Shown piece after piece: positions 8,710 through 16,758 of a stretch of DNA of 64,000 nucleotides. The notes under the pieces were generated by a model. That model worked only from the letters and a program-made list of their open reading frames with translations, did not search any database and was not told the origin of the DNA. Origin of the DNA: Enterococcus raffinosus (lineage in GTDB: Bacteria; Bacillota; Bacilli; Lactobacillales; Enterococcaceae); contig NZ_JXLA01000001.1 of NCBI RefSeq assembly GCF_001886185.1, positions 62,001 to 126,000 on the forward strand, given 5' to 3'. The position numbers and the translations under genes were made by a program. Numbering within the stretch: position 1 is the first letter of the stretch; the number at the start of each line of letters is the position of its first letter.

Positions 8710-8730
8710 CGAGGATAAAAAAAATCCTCG
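8710..8730 (+). promoter_or_regulatory. palindrome at the transcription start, likely operator
   Basis: CGAGGAT, seven A, ATCCTCG: perfect 7-bp arms immediately after the -10 box. Its position suits repressor binding, possibly by the Rrf2-type regulator next door. It would also form a weak 5' hairpin in the RNA. Confidence 0.5.
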
Positions 8731-8755
8731 GATAAAAAAAGGAGATGGATTTCTT

Positions 8756-9808
8756 TTGAAAAAAGGAGCTCTTAACATTTTTAGAATAGTGCTGTTAATG
8801 ATGATTCCAATGCTGTATTCATTATTATTCATAGGATCAATGATGGATCCATATGGAAAGATCGATAACTTGCCTGTAGCGGTTGTTAAAGTTCGATCGA
8901 ATAGTAAAGAAGACATTATACATAGAACATTCATGCAGAAGAACTTATTCTCCTATCACGAACTTTCTAAAAAAAATGCTGAATCAAAGCTTAAAAATGG
9001 AGAAGTGTATGGAATTATAGAGTTTAAACAGCTGACTAATAGATCACAAAAAGGCGAGACCGAAATTTATTTGACGACAGCAGAAGGAGCAAATTACGCG
9101 GTATCTAAAATAATCACCGCAGCTATGTAACGCTTCACGGTAAAAGCCGATCAATTGGTAAACCAAAAAGAACCTGGGACTACTGTTCGTTTCGTCCATA
9201 AAGAGGCCTATCCTATTAAAAACAATGGTGAGGGAATGGCCCCGTATTTCTTTGCTTTAACATTATTTGTTGGAGCAATAGCGACTAACTCGGTTGCAGC
9301 CGTTCATTTCAATAAGCTGAAATCTAAATTTAAAGATTATTGGAGAAATGTATTTTTCTTCCCATTAATTTTTATTGTAGGGGAAGTTATTTTTATGACT
9401 GGTATGGACTACTATTTGTTAGGTTTTGGTAAAGAGCATATAGGGATTTTGTTCTGCTTACTTCTTTTTATAGCCATTACCTATTACAGCATTGTGGCTG
9501 CTGTAAATCGTTTATTTCCTGGTACAGGAGGTTTAATAGTATTAGTACTGACAATGTTGCAGACTTCTTCATCGGCTGGAAGTTATGCCATCTATTTATC
9601 TAATCCGATATTCCAAGAAATTAATAAATTTATTCCAATGACATATAGTGTGATGAGTCTTCGAAAAATACTAAGTTTAGATAATTTGAACATTCGTCGA
9701 GAACTGATTGTCTTAATAATATTTTTAATGGTATCTCAAGTAATTATCTATCTATCCTTCACTATCCACCATAAGAAAAAACGGTCTTCAATAGAAGTCA
9801 ATGGCTGA
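8756..9808 (+). pseudogene. YhgE/Pip-like ABC-2 membrane protein, interrupted by an in-frame stop
   Basis: The first part (TTG start at 8756, ribosome site AAAGGAGA) reads MIPMLYSLLFIGSMMDPYGKI and NLPVAVV, the typical N-terminus of YhgE/Pip and related ABC-2 permeases: one TM segment, then an extracellular domain. It stops at TAA 9128-9130. The same frame continues without a shift to 9808 with HKEAYPIKNNGEGMAPYFFALTLFVGA, the family's C-terminal membrane domain with about five further TM segments. Read through the stop, the product would be about 350 aa, the size of a compact ABC-2 permease. So a single nonsense change splits one gene. The C-terminal half might still be made from an internal start, but no good ribosome site is seen. 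Confidence 0.75.
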
Positions 9809-9975
9809 TAAAGAACGTTTAAAAATAGGGACAAAAAGACAATTATGCATAACTGTCGAGAATAGATAAGGTAAGCAAGCATAGTTATTCTATATTGAAT
9901 GGTGAGAAGCTGTGTAACTTTATAGCATTTTTCAAATGAATTCTAATTTTTAGCTATTTTGAAAGGATGGTCTCA

Positions 9976-10095
9976 ATGTTATTAACACTTATAGGAGCTA
10001 TCATAATGGTGATCCCTTTATGTTCATTGCTCATTTTTTTGATGGTGGCTCTATCGGTTGAAGTACACGATTACAAGAAAAAACATCACAAATAG
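9976..10095 (+). CDS. 39-aa single-TM membrane peptide
   Basis: A short reading frame with GAAAGGATGG upstream of the ATG. It codes for one hydrophobic helix (about residues 3-28, LLTLIGAIIMVIPLCSLLIF) and a charged tail ending VHDYKKKHHK. That is the form of small membrane proteins of unknown role or of toxin-like peptides; there is no visible antitoxin RNA. It lies between the broken YhgE-like gene and another small membrane protein and may be transcribed with them. The product is not recognised. Confidence 0.5.
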   Translation: MLLTLIGAIIMVIPLCSLLIFLMVALSVEVHDYKKKHHK

Positions 10096-10168
10096 AATCT
10101 ACTTCCGTTTTTCTATTCAAATGAGTTTTAAAAAGCGAATATCACTTTTAAATTAGAAAGGGTTAGAG

Positions 10169-10441
10169 ATGGAAAAAATGTTATTTCTTTTGGGAAGTGT
10201 CGTATTGATATTAGGGATAGGATTATATGTTGAATGCCAAACATATGCTTTTCCTATCAAAACAGTTATTACTAATAACAATGAAAAAGCTACTTTTCTT
10301 AGGACAAAGCAAGTAGTTAAAAATGGAGGTTCTATTTTAGAGGAAGAACTGATTTTGGGTTGTCCTTCAAAAAAACAGGCAACGGAAGAAAATTATTATA
10401 GTGGCTTCAAAGAAAAAGTACTTGTTTTTTTACTCGAATGA
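10169..10441 (+). CDS. small membrane-anchored or exported protein of unknown function
   Basis: A 90-aa protein with GAAAGGG upstream of the ATG. An N-terminal hydrophobic segment (about 3-22) could be a signal anchor. The remainder is polar, with Lys/Glu-rich stretches and two further Cys-containing positions (VECQ, LGCPSKK). No family is recognised. It follows the 39-aa peptide gene by 73 bases and ends before a bidirectional terminator. Confidence 0.6.
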   Translation: MEKMLFLLGSVVLILGIGLYVECQTYAFPIKTVITNNNEKATFLRTKQVVKNGGSILEEELILGCPSKKQATEENYYSGFKEKVLVFLLE

Positions 10442-10512
10442 CACTACTTTCCTATAATCATGAAGTAGTTTTGTATAGAACAGATTATGACAGGCGGCAA
10501 TGGAATGAAGGC

Positions 10513-10552
10513 AAAAATCTCTGACGTGGTTGAACCAGTCAGGGATTTTTTT
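10513..10552 (+). terminator. bidirectional terminator between convergent genes
   Basis: AAATCTCTGAC pairs with GTCAGGGATTT (one mismatch) around a loop, with T runs readable on both strands. It serves the 10169 gene on the plus strand and the DUF3021 gene on the minus strand. Confidence 0.8.
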
Positions 10553-10961
10553 AATGATTCAGTTGATTCAAACTTGATGCCATCTTTTTATTGTCATATT
10601 TGGAATAAAAATAGAAGGAAACGATATGCAGGATCAAGGTTAACAATAAAACCCCGATAAAAAACGGGCGAATGAATGCAAACATCTGAGTTGAATAGAG
10701 ATAGACACCTGCATAGGCGCATAAGGTATTAATCAGCGTGCAAAGGACGATGTTAGTTGCAGCTTTCAAGGTAGAGTAGTTCCATAAATAAGGGTAAATG
10801 ATACCAAATACGATTCCTATCAAAAGACTAATCCCAATCAAATGCCAGATGTAACTAAATGGGATTTGTGAACGAAAGTCTGTGAGTGAACAAAGAATGG
10901 TAATCCAGACTAATGAACCGAAAGCGGCTTGAAAGAAATTATTTTTTAATTGTTTAAACAT
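10551..10961 (-). CDS. DUF3021 family membrane protein
   Basis: A 136-aa integral membrane protein with four predicted TM helices (about 12-30, 38-60, 70-90, 95-115) and a polar tail. This size and topology, coded directly after a LytTR regulator on the same strand, is the signature of DUF3021 partners of LytTR-type regulators in Firmicutes. The partner is thought to inhibit or sense for the regulator at the membrane. The start codon overlaps the end of the LytTR gene by 16 bases, so they are co-translated. Confidence 0.8.
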   Translation of the reverse strand: MFKQLKNNFFQAAFGSLVWITILCSLTDFRSQIPFSYIWHLIGISLLIGIVFGIIYPYLWNYSTLKAATNIVLCTLINTLCAYAGVYLYSTQMFAFIRPFFIGVLLLTLILHIVSFYFYSKYDNKKMASSLNQLNH

Positions 10962-11398
10962 GAGAGTTTCTCCTTAATATTTTTGGCATAATAGCGGCTG
11001 ACGACATAGACAGTGTTTGTTTTCGTGTGTACTTCTAGACGAGCATGTTCTCCTAATTGGAAAGAGTGAACACTATTGAGATTTAAAATTTGCGAATTAT
11101 TGATCCGGAAAAAATGATCGGATTCAAAATGAATGAGTTCCTTCAAACGTTTTTGCAAAATGTAAGTCTGCTGATTGGTCAAGATCACTTTGGCCAGATG
11201 TCCCATTGTTTCAAAGGCTTCGATTTGATGGATTGGTAGTTTAATCGTGCGATTGTTTTTGGGATCTGTCGCCAGGATGATCTTTTCTTGCTGTAAGTGT
11301 TTTTCAAGCGCCTGCAGCTTCGATTTATTTTCGGGATTCGCGCAGATATCAATTTCGTTTAATGGTTTTTCTTTTACCCAGGTAAAGTTGATGTTCAT
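10946..11398 (-). CDS. LytTR-family DNA-binding regulator
   Basis: A 150-aa protein with a C-terminal LytTR domain (about residues 50-148): KIILATDPKNNRTIKLPIHQIEAFE, LKELIHFESDHFFRINNSQILNLNSVHSF and VVSRYYAKNIKEKL. The family motif FxRINNSxIxN is clear. There is no receiver domain, so it is a stand-alone regulator controlled by its DUF3021 partner rather than by a kinase. AAAGGAGGCAACC lies just before the ATG at 11398; the longer frame to 11470 has no such site. A direct repeat upstream at 11461 fits autoregulation. Confidence 0.88.
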   Translation of the reverse strand: MNINFTWVKEKPLNEIDICANPENKSKLQALEKHLQQEKIILATDPKNNRTIKLPIHQIEAFETMGHLAKVILTNQQTYILQKRLKELIHFESDHFFRINNSQILNLNSVHSFQLGEHARLEVHTKTNTVYVVSRYYAKNIKEKLSCLNN

Positions 11399-11460
11399 TG
11401 GTTGCCTCCTTTGTGTCTTTAGCATAGCAAGGATTTCCAGCAGAAAGAATCTTTTTTTCA

Positions 11461-11490
11461 TTTGTTGCACTAAAAGACAGGTTTGTTGCA
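11461..11490. promoter_or_regulatory. direct repeat, likely LytTR-regulator binding site
   Basis: TTTGTTGCA occurs twice (11461-11469 and 11482-11490) with 12 bases between, so 21 bp start to start, two helical turns. LytTR regulators such as AgrA and ComE bind paired direct repeats with this spacing and a GTT core. It lies in the divergent region between the LytTR gene and the XRE gene. Confidence 0.55.
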
Positions 11491-11602
11491 GTATTTAGTT
11501 TTGTCAATTAACGCTTGCGCGATAAATTGGGCAAGTAAGAGAGGCTTTCTAGTATAATTTAAGTAGTAATTCTATCATCAAATTAGGAGGGGAGCGTTTC
11601 GT

Positions 11603-12133
11603 ATGATTGCTGATATAGTAAAGGCTCAAAGAAAAAAGCACGGGCAAACGCAGCAGGAGGTTACAGAGGTTTTTCATGTGACACGTCAGACGGTTTCGAA
11701 TTGGGAAAATGAAAAAAACTATCCAGACATCCCTACGTTGATCGCTATCAGTGACTATTATGGAATATCTCTTGATTATTTGATGAAAGGAGATGCGAAG
11801 TATATGACTAAAATCAAAAAAGAAGCAAAGCTGCTGCAATCGTTACGTATTGGAGTATTTTCACTGATTTGTTCTGGAACTATGTTCTTGTGTTCGACTA
11901 TCAGCTTTCTCTTGGTATTTAATGGGGGAAAACTAGAAAATATTTTTCCTGTACAACTCTTGATTACGATCGCTACATTATGGTTGTGTGTGATTCATTT
12001 TAAAAACCTAAAGAATGAAATGAATGCGTTCATTCGAGTGCTGGTCAGTATCTTTTTAATTGGTACGCTGTTTGTGACCTTCTTTTGCTTAGGAATTTTT
12101 CTCCTTTCCATGATGGGAATCTTACATTTCTAA
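11603..12133 (+). CDS. XRE-family regulator with C-terminal membrane domain
   Basis: A 176-aa protein. Residues 1-65 form a Cro/CI-type helix-turn-helix (QTQQEVTEVFHVTRQTVSNWENEKNYPDIPTL and ISLDYLMKGD). After a charged linker (about 66-80) come three hydrophobic segments (about 83-108, 112-130, 142-170). XRE proteins anchored in the membrane are common in Lactobacillales and are thought to sense envelope or peptide signals; the target is unknown. AGGAGGGGAGCG precedes the ATG. It is divergent from the LytTR/DUF3021 pair and shares its upstream region, including the TTTGTTGCA repeats. Confidence 0.85.
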   Translation: MIADIVKAQRKKHGQTQQEVTEVFHVTRQTVSNWENEKNYPDIPTLIAISDYYGISLDYLMKGDAKYMTKIKKEAKLLQSLRIGVFSLICSGTMFLCSTISFLLVFNGGKLENIFPVQLLITIATLWLCVIHFKNLKNEMNAFIRVLVSIFLIGTLFVTFFCLGIFLLSMMGILHF

Positions 12134-12279
12134 TAAAACAATCAACAATCGGACGGTAAGCGTTTTTATTGCATCGAGTAACGGAGGGGCATATATTTAG
12201 CGTGTAGTAGAAAGGTTAGATTTTCTTTTTTTGAAAAAAGTTTATGGCTTGATAGCTGAAAGAAAGAGGGATGCGAACT

Positions 12280-12711
12280 ATGTTAAAGATAGTTGAGAGA
12301 GAAGCACAGACGGTTTATGGCTGGATCACGACACTGCAGTCGACTAATTCACCGGAGGAACTAGCTGAGATAAGTAAACAAAAAATGCGAGCAAAAGAAG
12401 CGTATGCGTCAAAGGTTGAAGGCGATTTGTTAGCAGTGAATGCGGTGATTGATGGCGACCAATGCTATTTAGTGGGGAATACGGACAGTGCAGAGACACG
12501 TCCTTCAGTGTTTGAGCTGCCGACAGGAAGCTATGCTTGTTTTGAATTGAGCTACACCGATCAAGTAGAGCTGGATCAATTGATCGGTCAAAGCTACGGC
12601 GAATTGATGCAGAATGACACCTATCAAATCGCTGGGAATTTCAATTTAGAAGAATACACAGGCGTCGGAAAAGTATCCTTCTATGCGCCAGTTAAGAAAA
12701 AGGCCGAATAA
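12280..12711 (+). CDS. GyrI-like/effector-binding domain protein (tentative)
   Basis: A soluble protein of 143 aa. SVFELPTGSYACFELSYTDQ resembles the core strand of GyrI-like or AraC effector-binding domains, which bind small hydrophobic ligands. There is no DNA-binding part. The start at 12280 is chosen because GAAAGAGGG is 9 bases upstream; the ATG at 12271 is too close. It is monocistronic with its own terminator. The family call is by pattern only and could be wrong. Confidence 0.55.
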   Translation: MLKIVEREAQTVYGWITTLQSTNSPEELAEISKQKMRAKEAYASKVEGDLLAVNAVIDGDQCYLVGNTDSAETRPSVFELPTGSYACFELSYTDQVELDQLIGQSYGELMQNDTYQIAGNFNLEEYTGVGKVSFYAPVKKKAE

Positions 12712-12737
12712 TTTAAAAAGAATTTTGGAAGAAAAGT

Positions 12738-12773
12738 ATACCTGCTGAGCGTCTATCGTTTAGCAGGTTTTTG
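12738..12773 (+). terminator. terminator after the GyrI-like gene
   Basis: ACCTGCT pairs with AGCAGGT, extended by imperfect pairs, followed by a T run. Confidence 0.75.
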
Positions 12774-12928
12774 TTTGATTTAACCTAAAAATAAGATTAA
12801 ATCCCATATTTTTTTGAAGCAGAATTCTTTTTTTTAATAGTCAATCATATCGTCTGATTATATTAAAATTTTTGTTGAATTTAATTAAATGAGAGCGTAT
12901 ACTCGAGGTTATTGGGTGTTTGAAAAAA

Positions 12929-12969
12929 ATCTTTTTTTAAATAAAAAAAGATAACGTTTGTTATCTTTT
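12929..12969 (+). promoter_or_regulatory. two mutually exclusive hairpins in the MFS gene leader
   Basis: ATCTTTTTTT (12929-12938) can pair perfectly with AAAAAAAGAT (12943-12952). The overlapping AAAAGATAAC (12946-12955) can pair perfectly with GTTATCTTTT (12960-12969). The middle segment cannot do both. This is the arrangement of an attenuator or of overlapping operator sites, 46 bases before the MFS start codon. The rest of the 12712-13014 gap is AT-rich with nothing else seen. Confidence 0.5.
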
Positions 12970-13014
12970 GCCACGCCCAATCATACAAATGCATTGAAAT
13001 CAGGAGGGAAGAAG

Positions 13015-14301
13015 ATGCGCAGGGAAAAAAATAGATGGCTGATCGCCTTATCAGGAGTAGCGATTCATCTGTCTATCGGTTCAGCATACGCGTGGAGTGT
13101 ATTTAAGGAGCCGATCGGAGAGTTGACGGGTTGGGATAAATCGTCGATCTCTTTTGCATTTAGTTTAGCGATTTTCTGTTTAGGAACATCCGCAGCGTTT
13201 ATGGGGAAATTTGTAGAAAAATTTGGCCCTAGAAAAACAGGAACGGTGGCATCCATTTTATTTGGATTAGGAATTGTCTCGACAGGTTTTGCCGTTTCAA
13301 GTCAGTCATTGCCAATGCTGTATCTGACGTACGGAATTATTGGCGGAATTGGTTTGGGGGCTGGATACGTCACCCCAGTGTCAACGATGATCCGCTGGTT
13401 CCCGGATAGAAAAGGACTGGCTACAGGCCTTGCCATTATGGGCTTTGGTTTTGCTTCCATGATTACCGGACCGATCGCCCAACAATTGATGGTGCATGTA
13501 GGTGTATCTAGAACCTTCTATATTTTAGGGATTGCTTATTTCTTAGTGATGTTTACAGCGTCGCGTTATTTGGAAAAACCGCCGGTTGGCTGGACGCCTG
13601 AGGGTTTTGAGGCCCCGAATCCAAAAGAAGAAGTAAAGGTTCAATACCGTGGTGTTCAATTGACCGCCAATCAAGCCATCAAGACGAAAACTTTTTGGTT
13701 ATTGTGGTTTATGCTATTTCTAAATATTACTTGCGGGATCTCGCTTGTTTCAGAAGCTTCACCAATGGCGCAAGAAATTACCGGTATGACAGCTGGAATG
13801 GCGGCTACGATGGTGGGGGTCATGGGTGTTTTCAATGGTTGCGGCCGTCTGGTTTGGGCATTAATATCAGATGTTCTTGGTCGAAAAAATGTCTTTACGA
13901 TTCTTTTTGTGATCGATATTGTGGTCTTATTGAGTCTCTCCGTGGTAAGCTCTCCATTGCTGTTTGCCGCATTGATTTGTTTGCTAATGACTTGCTATGG
14001 TGCAGGGTTCTCCATCGTTCCGGCTTATATCGGAGATGTCTTCGGTTCAAAGGAAGTAGGGGCGATTCACGGCTATATCTTAACTGCGTGGGCCGCGGCG
14101 GGAATGTTTGGACCGATCTTCTTAGGGAAGGTCACTGAAATGTTCCATTCTTATACGAATGTCTTGCGAATCTTTGCCGTGTTGGCATTGGTTGGCTTTA
14201 CAACATCAATGATTATTCGTGCAGCTATCAAAGGACTAGCGGCATCAAGTAATGACGAAGCAAAAGCAGGATCAAGCTACGACAATACAAAACAAGCTTA
14301 A
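13015..14301 (+). CDS. MFS transporter, OFA (oxalate/formate antiporter-like) family
   Basis: A 428-aa integral membrane transporter with 12 predicted TM helices. The N-terminus NRWLIALSGVAIHLSIGSAYAWSVF is typical of the OFA family, followed by GGIGLGAGYVTPVSTMIRWFPDRKGLATGLAIMGFG in TM4-5. The substrate cannot be read from sequence; known family members carry oxalate/formate, pyruvate or other monocarboxylates. The ATG at 13015 has CAGGAGGGAA just upstream; the frame extending to 12958 would start inside the leader hairpin. It is monocistronic and convergent with the PRD regulator gene; their 3' ends overlap by 30 bases. Confidence 0.88.
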   Translation: MRREKNRWLIALSGVAIHLSIGSAYAWSVFKEPIGELTGWDKSSISFAFSLAIFCLGTSAAFMGKFVEKFGPRKTGTVASILFGLGIVSTGFAVSSQSLPMLYLTYGIIGGIGLGAGYVTPVSTMIRWFPDRKGLATGLAIMGFGFASMITGPIAQQLMVHVGVSRTFYILGIAYFLVMFTASRYLEKPPVGWTPEGFEAPNPKEEVKVQYRGVQLTANQAIKTKTFWLLWFMLFLNITCGISLVSEASPMAQEITGMTAGMAATMVGVMGVFNGCGRLVWALISDVLGRKNVFTILFVIDIVVLLSLSVVSSPLLFAALICLLMTCYGAGFSIVPAYIGDVFGSKEVGAIHGYILTAWAAAGMFGPIFLGKVTEMFHSYTNVLRIFAVLALVGFTTSMIIRAAIKGLAASSNDEAKAGSSYDNTKQA

Positions 14302-16248
14302 AAAATAAATGGAAAAGCGATTGAAATCAATAGGTTTCAATCGCTTTTTTGTATCAATAAAGGAGCGGAAAGCATCAAACGTTTTGATTTTTTTGATTTC
14401 CTGGTAGCTTTGAGGAGAGTCGAATAATGAGATCAGCGCTTCGTAAATATCCGTGAACAAGCGGCGATCAATGTCGTTAATGGCTGCTAATAGAACGACA
14501 TGCACCCTTTTTTCTCCCCACCGAATACCCTTTTCCGAGATGGCGACACTGATTACGGTTTGATGGGCATCCATATAAACGGAGTGGGGGATCGCGATCG
14601 CTTCAAAGGCTGTTGAAGAAGCATGTTCCCGTTCTAGGACATGGGTTCGAAATTCTGGTGGAACGATTGCCTCCTTCTCTAGCACGCAGCAAAGCTCATC
14701 GATTACCGCATCAGAAAAATCCGTCGTTAACTGGCTAGTGAAGAATTTTTCGTCAAAGTAATCCTCAAAGTTTTTCCTCAGAATACTTTTCTTCCGATCT
14801 AAACGAATGTCTCCAATTTCTGTAATCAGCATCAGTCGCTGCTCTTCATTAAAAATCGGCGACACCTCGATCACAATAAAATCTGTCGTTTCTGGTACAG
14901 GCAGTGTGGTGATCAACAGCTCGAAATCCAGCGCCTCAATTTCCGAAAATTTAGAGACAACGGTTTGAATGATTAAATCATTGCCAAAGTGATGATTCAA
15001 CTTTTCATAGAGCTGTTCGTCTAAGTTCATATACTTAGGACAGAGGAGAACGGTACGAATTTTCGACAAATTTCGTTTTTGCCCCTCCAATTCCGAACCA
15101 ATATGTAAAGCAATATAGGCGGTTTCGTCTTCACTGATGGTAATGTCGAATCGGCGGCTTAATCGTAAAGAGAGATAAACCGCGATATCGTAAACCATCG
15201 GGAAATCCTTCTTTAAGGAGTTCAGCATTGGGTTTTTCAGAGAAGTCTCTTGCTTGGCACGTGAAAAAAGGCCGCTGACATGTAAAGAAAAGGGAACGAT
15301 GAAGTTTTCGCTCATTAAGTTGATCCCAAAGGTTTGGCGGACATCCTCTAAAACGTTCTCGACGGTTTGAGAGATTTCCTTTCCGACAATCTGCTCCAGC
15401 TCTTTTAAATTGTTGGAAGGAATGTAATTGGCATTTGCTTGAAAAATCATATGAATTTCTTCTTTTTCTAGGCGGTTCAGGGTCAAGTCAAACTCTGTTT
15501 CGATCTGACCGATCATCTTTGTCACCAGCTTGGCTTTGTCTTCTCGCAGCCAAGAGCTGAACCAATTACGGCTGACTAAGGAGTTATCGTTGCGAACAGA
15601 TTCCAGCAGGATCAACAGATGCAGCATTAAGTTGACGAAGGAAAAGTCGTTCAGGTGATAATTTGATTCCTGCATAATCGAATGAATGATTCCAGAGAGC
15701 TTTTCAATATCCGCCTTATCAAAAGTAGCCTCTAAAATTTGTTTATCAATAAATTTATGAGGCACTTCTTCAAAAATAATATAGGAGATCAAGCGCCGCT
15801 TTTCCTTCTCCTCACCGATGATCTGAATCTCATCTTGCTTAAGCACAAATTTCACATGGTATTTCTCGTAGGCCTTGTTCATACGGGAAAGATCGGATTT
15901 TAAGGTGGAATAGCTGACAAATAATTCCTCTGACAAATCAAAAATATTGAGCCGCTGATTCTCCATCAAAATCCGTTTAATAATGAAAAAAGAACGTTCC
16001 TTGAAGGTTTGCGGTAAAGCGGTATCATTTTTTGGCTTATCTAATAATTTCTCGGCTTCCTCACGGATCACTTGATAGCCTGCGTTAGAGGAAGTGATCA
16101 CAGGAGAGGCACCCAATTTGTTTAAATCATAAATATAATTTTTGATGGTACGTACAGAAAGGTTCATTTGTTCCGCCAGCATTCTTGAAGAGATAGGAGT
16201 ATCTTGCTGCAGCAGTAGTTTTAGCAGATTTTCTTGCTTTTCTTTCAT
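14272..16248 (-). CDS. PRD-containing PTS transcriptional activator (LicR/MtlR type)
   Basis: A 658-aa modular regulator. In order: two N-terminal helix-turn-helix regions (about 1-60 and 85-150, ISSRMLAEQMNLSVRTIKNYI and NIFDLSEELFVSYSTLKSDL), two PTS regulation domains (about 170-390, with His in VNLMLHLLILLES and FSLHVSGLFSR), an EIIB-like domain (about 395-490) and an EIIA-like domain (about 510-640, with AIAIPHSVYMDAH). PTS phosphorylation of these parts sets activity. It is divergent from, and surely controls, the cellobiose-type PTS operon starting at 16426. The ATG at 16248 follows GGAGGGATGAGGCT. The last 25 residues run through a terminator hairpin and look unlike a family C-terminus, so the original stop may have been lost. 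Confidence 0.88.
   Translation of the reverse strand: MKEKQENLLKLLLQQDTPISSRMLAEQMNLSVRTIKNYIYDLNKLGASPVITSSNAGYQVIREEAEKLLDKPKNDTALPQTFKERSFFIIKRILMENQRLNIFDLSEELFVSYSTLKSDLSRMNKAYEKYHVKFVLKQDEIQIIGEEKEKRRLISYIIFEEVPHKFIDKQILEATFDKADIEKLSGIIHSIMQESNYHLNDFSFVNLMLHLLILLESVRNDNSLVSRNWFSSWLREDKAKLVTKMIGQIETEFDLTLNRLEKEEIHMIFQANANYIPSNNLKELEQIVGKEISQTVENVLEDVRQTFGINLMSENFIVPFSLHVSGLFSRAKQETSLKNPMLNSLKKDFPMVYDIAVYLSLRLSRRFDITISEDETAYIALHIGSELEGQKRNLSKIRTVLLCPKYMNLDEQLYEKLNHHFGNDLIIQTVVSKFSEIEALDFELLITTLPVPETTDFIVIEVSPIFNEEQRLMLITEIGDIRLDRKKSILRKNFEDYFDEKFFTSQLTTDFSDAVIDELCCVLEKEAIVPPEFRTHVLEREHASSTAFEAIAIPHSVYMDAHQTVISVAISEKGIRWGEKRVHVVLLAAINDIDRRLFTDIYEALISLFDSPQSYQEIKKIKTFDAFRSFIDTKKRLKPIDFNRFSIYFLSLFCIVVA
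14313..14350. terminator. bidirectional terminator overlapping the end of the PRD regulator gene
   Basis: AAAAGCGATTGAAA pairs with TTTCAATCGCTTTT around an 8-base loop, with T runs on both strands. On the minus strand the PRD gene reads through this hairpin before its stop codon. Confidence 0.9.
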
Positions 16249-16314
16249 AGCCTCATCCCTCCATAGGTCGTTTTGTTTATTATAGCGTGAAAGTCTAGAA
16301 GAAAAAATAGAGAG

Positions 16315-16333
16315 TTGCACGACCTGCGTGCAA
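16315..16333. promoter_or_regulatory. inverted repeat in the divergent PTS control region
   Basis: TTGCAC, 7 bases, GTGCAA: perfect 6-bp arms between the PRD regulator gene and the PTS operon. Position suggests a binding site for the PRD regulator. No clear cre site was found by eye nearby. Confidence 0.4.
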
Positions 16334-16425
16334 GAGTCTAGTTGAGAGAAATGTGAAAAATCGAAATAATAGAGAGGTAAAAGAGAACAGCACGTGCAGA
16401 AAAAACAACTTAGGAGGACTTTGTC

Positions 16426-16740
16426 ATGGAAACGTTAAATATTTTATTATGTTGCGGTGCAGGAATGTCTAGTGGCTTTTTAGCTCAGAAAACGAGAAAG
16501 GCTGCGAAAAAACGCGGGATTTCCGGGTCAATCGATGCTCGGAGTGAAAGTGAAGTGGCTTCGTACTTAGATTCGATCGATATCTTGTTATTAGGTCCTC
16601 ACTACGCTTCCTTTAAAGAAGAAATGGCTGAACAAGCATCCCCTCATAATGTGGTGGTGGATGTGATTCCACAGGATATTTACGGCATGCTTGATGGGGA
16701 AGGCTTGTTGGATTTTGCACTTAGTAAACTAGAAAAATAA
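16426..16740 (+). CDS. PTS lactose/cellobiose-type EIIB component
   Basis: A 104-aa cytoplasmic phosphocarrier of the lactose/chitobiose family. The active-site loop LLCCGAGMSSG gives the phosphocysteine at C10. It passes phosphate from EIIA (18099) to the sugar entering through EIIC (16759). AGGAGG precedes the ATG. First gene of an operon with EIIC, EIIA, a phosphatase, a GH1 enzyme and a YczE-like protein. The partner GH1 suggests an aryl- or di-beta-glucoside as substrate. Confidence 0.93.
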   Translation: METLNILLCCGAGMSSGFLAQKTRKAAKKRGISGSIDARSESEVASYLDSIDILLLGPHYASFKEEMAEQASPHNVVVDVIPQDIYGMLDGEGLLDFALSKLEK

Positions 16741-16758
16741 TGAGGAGGAACAAGGAAA

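Noticed and set aside
16249-16425. A cre (CcpA) site before the PTS operon
   Set aside because: Looked for the TGNNANCGNTNNCA pattern by eye and found no convincing match.
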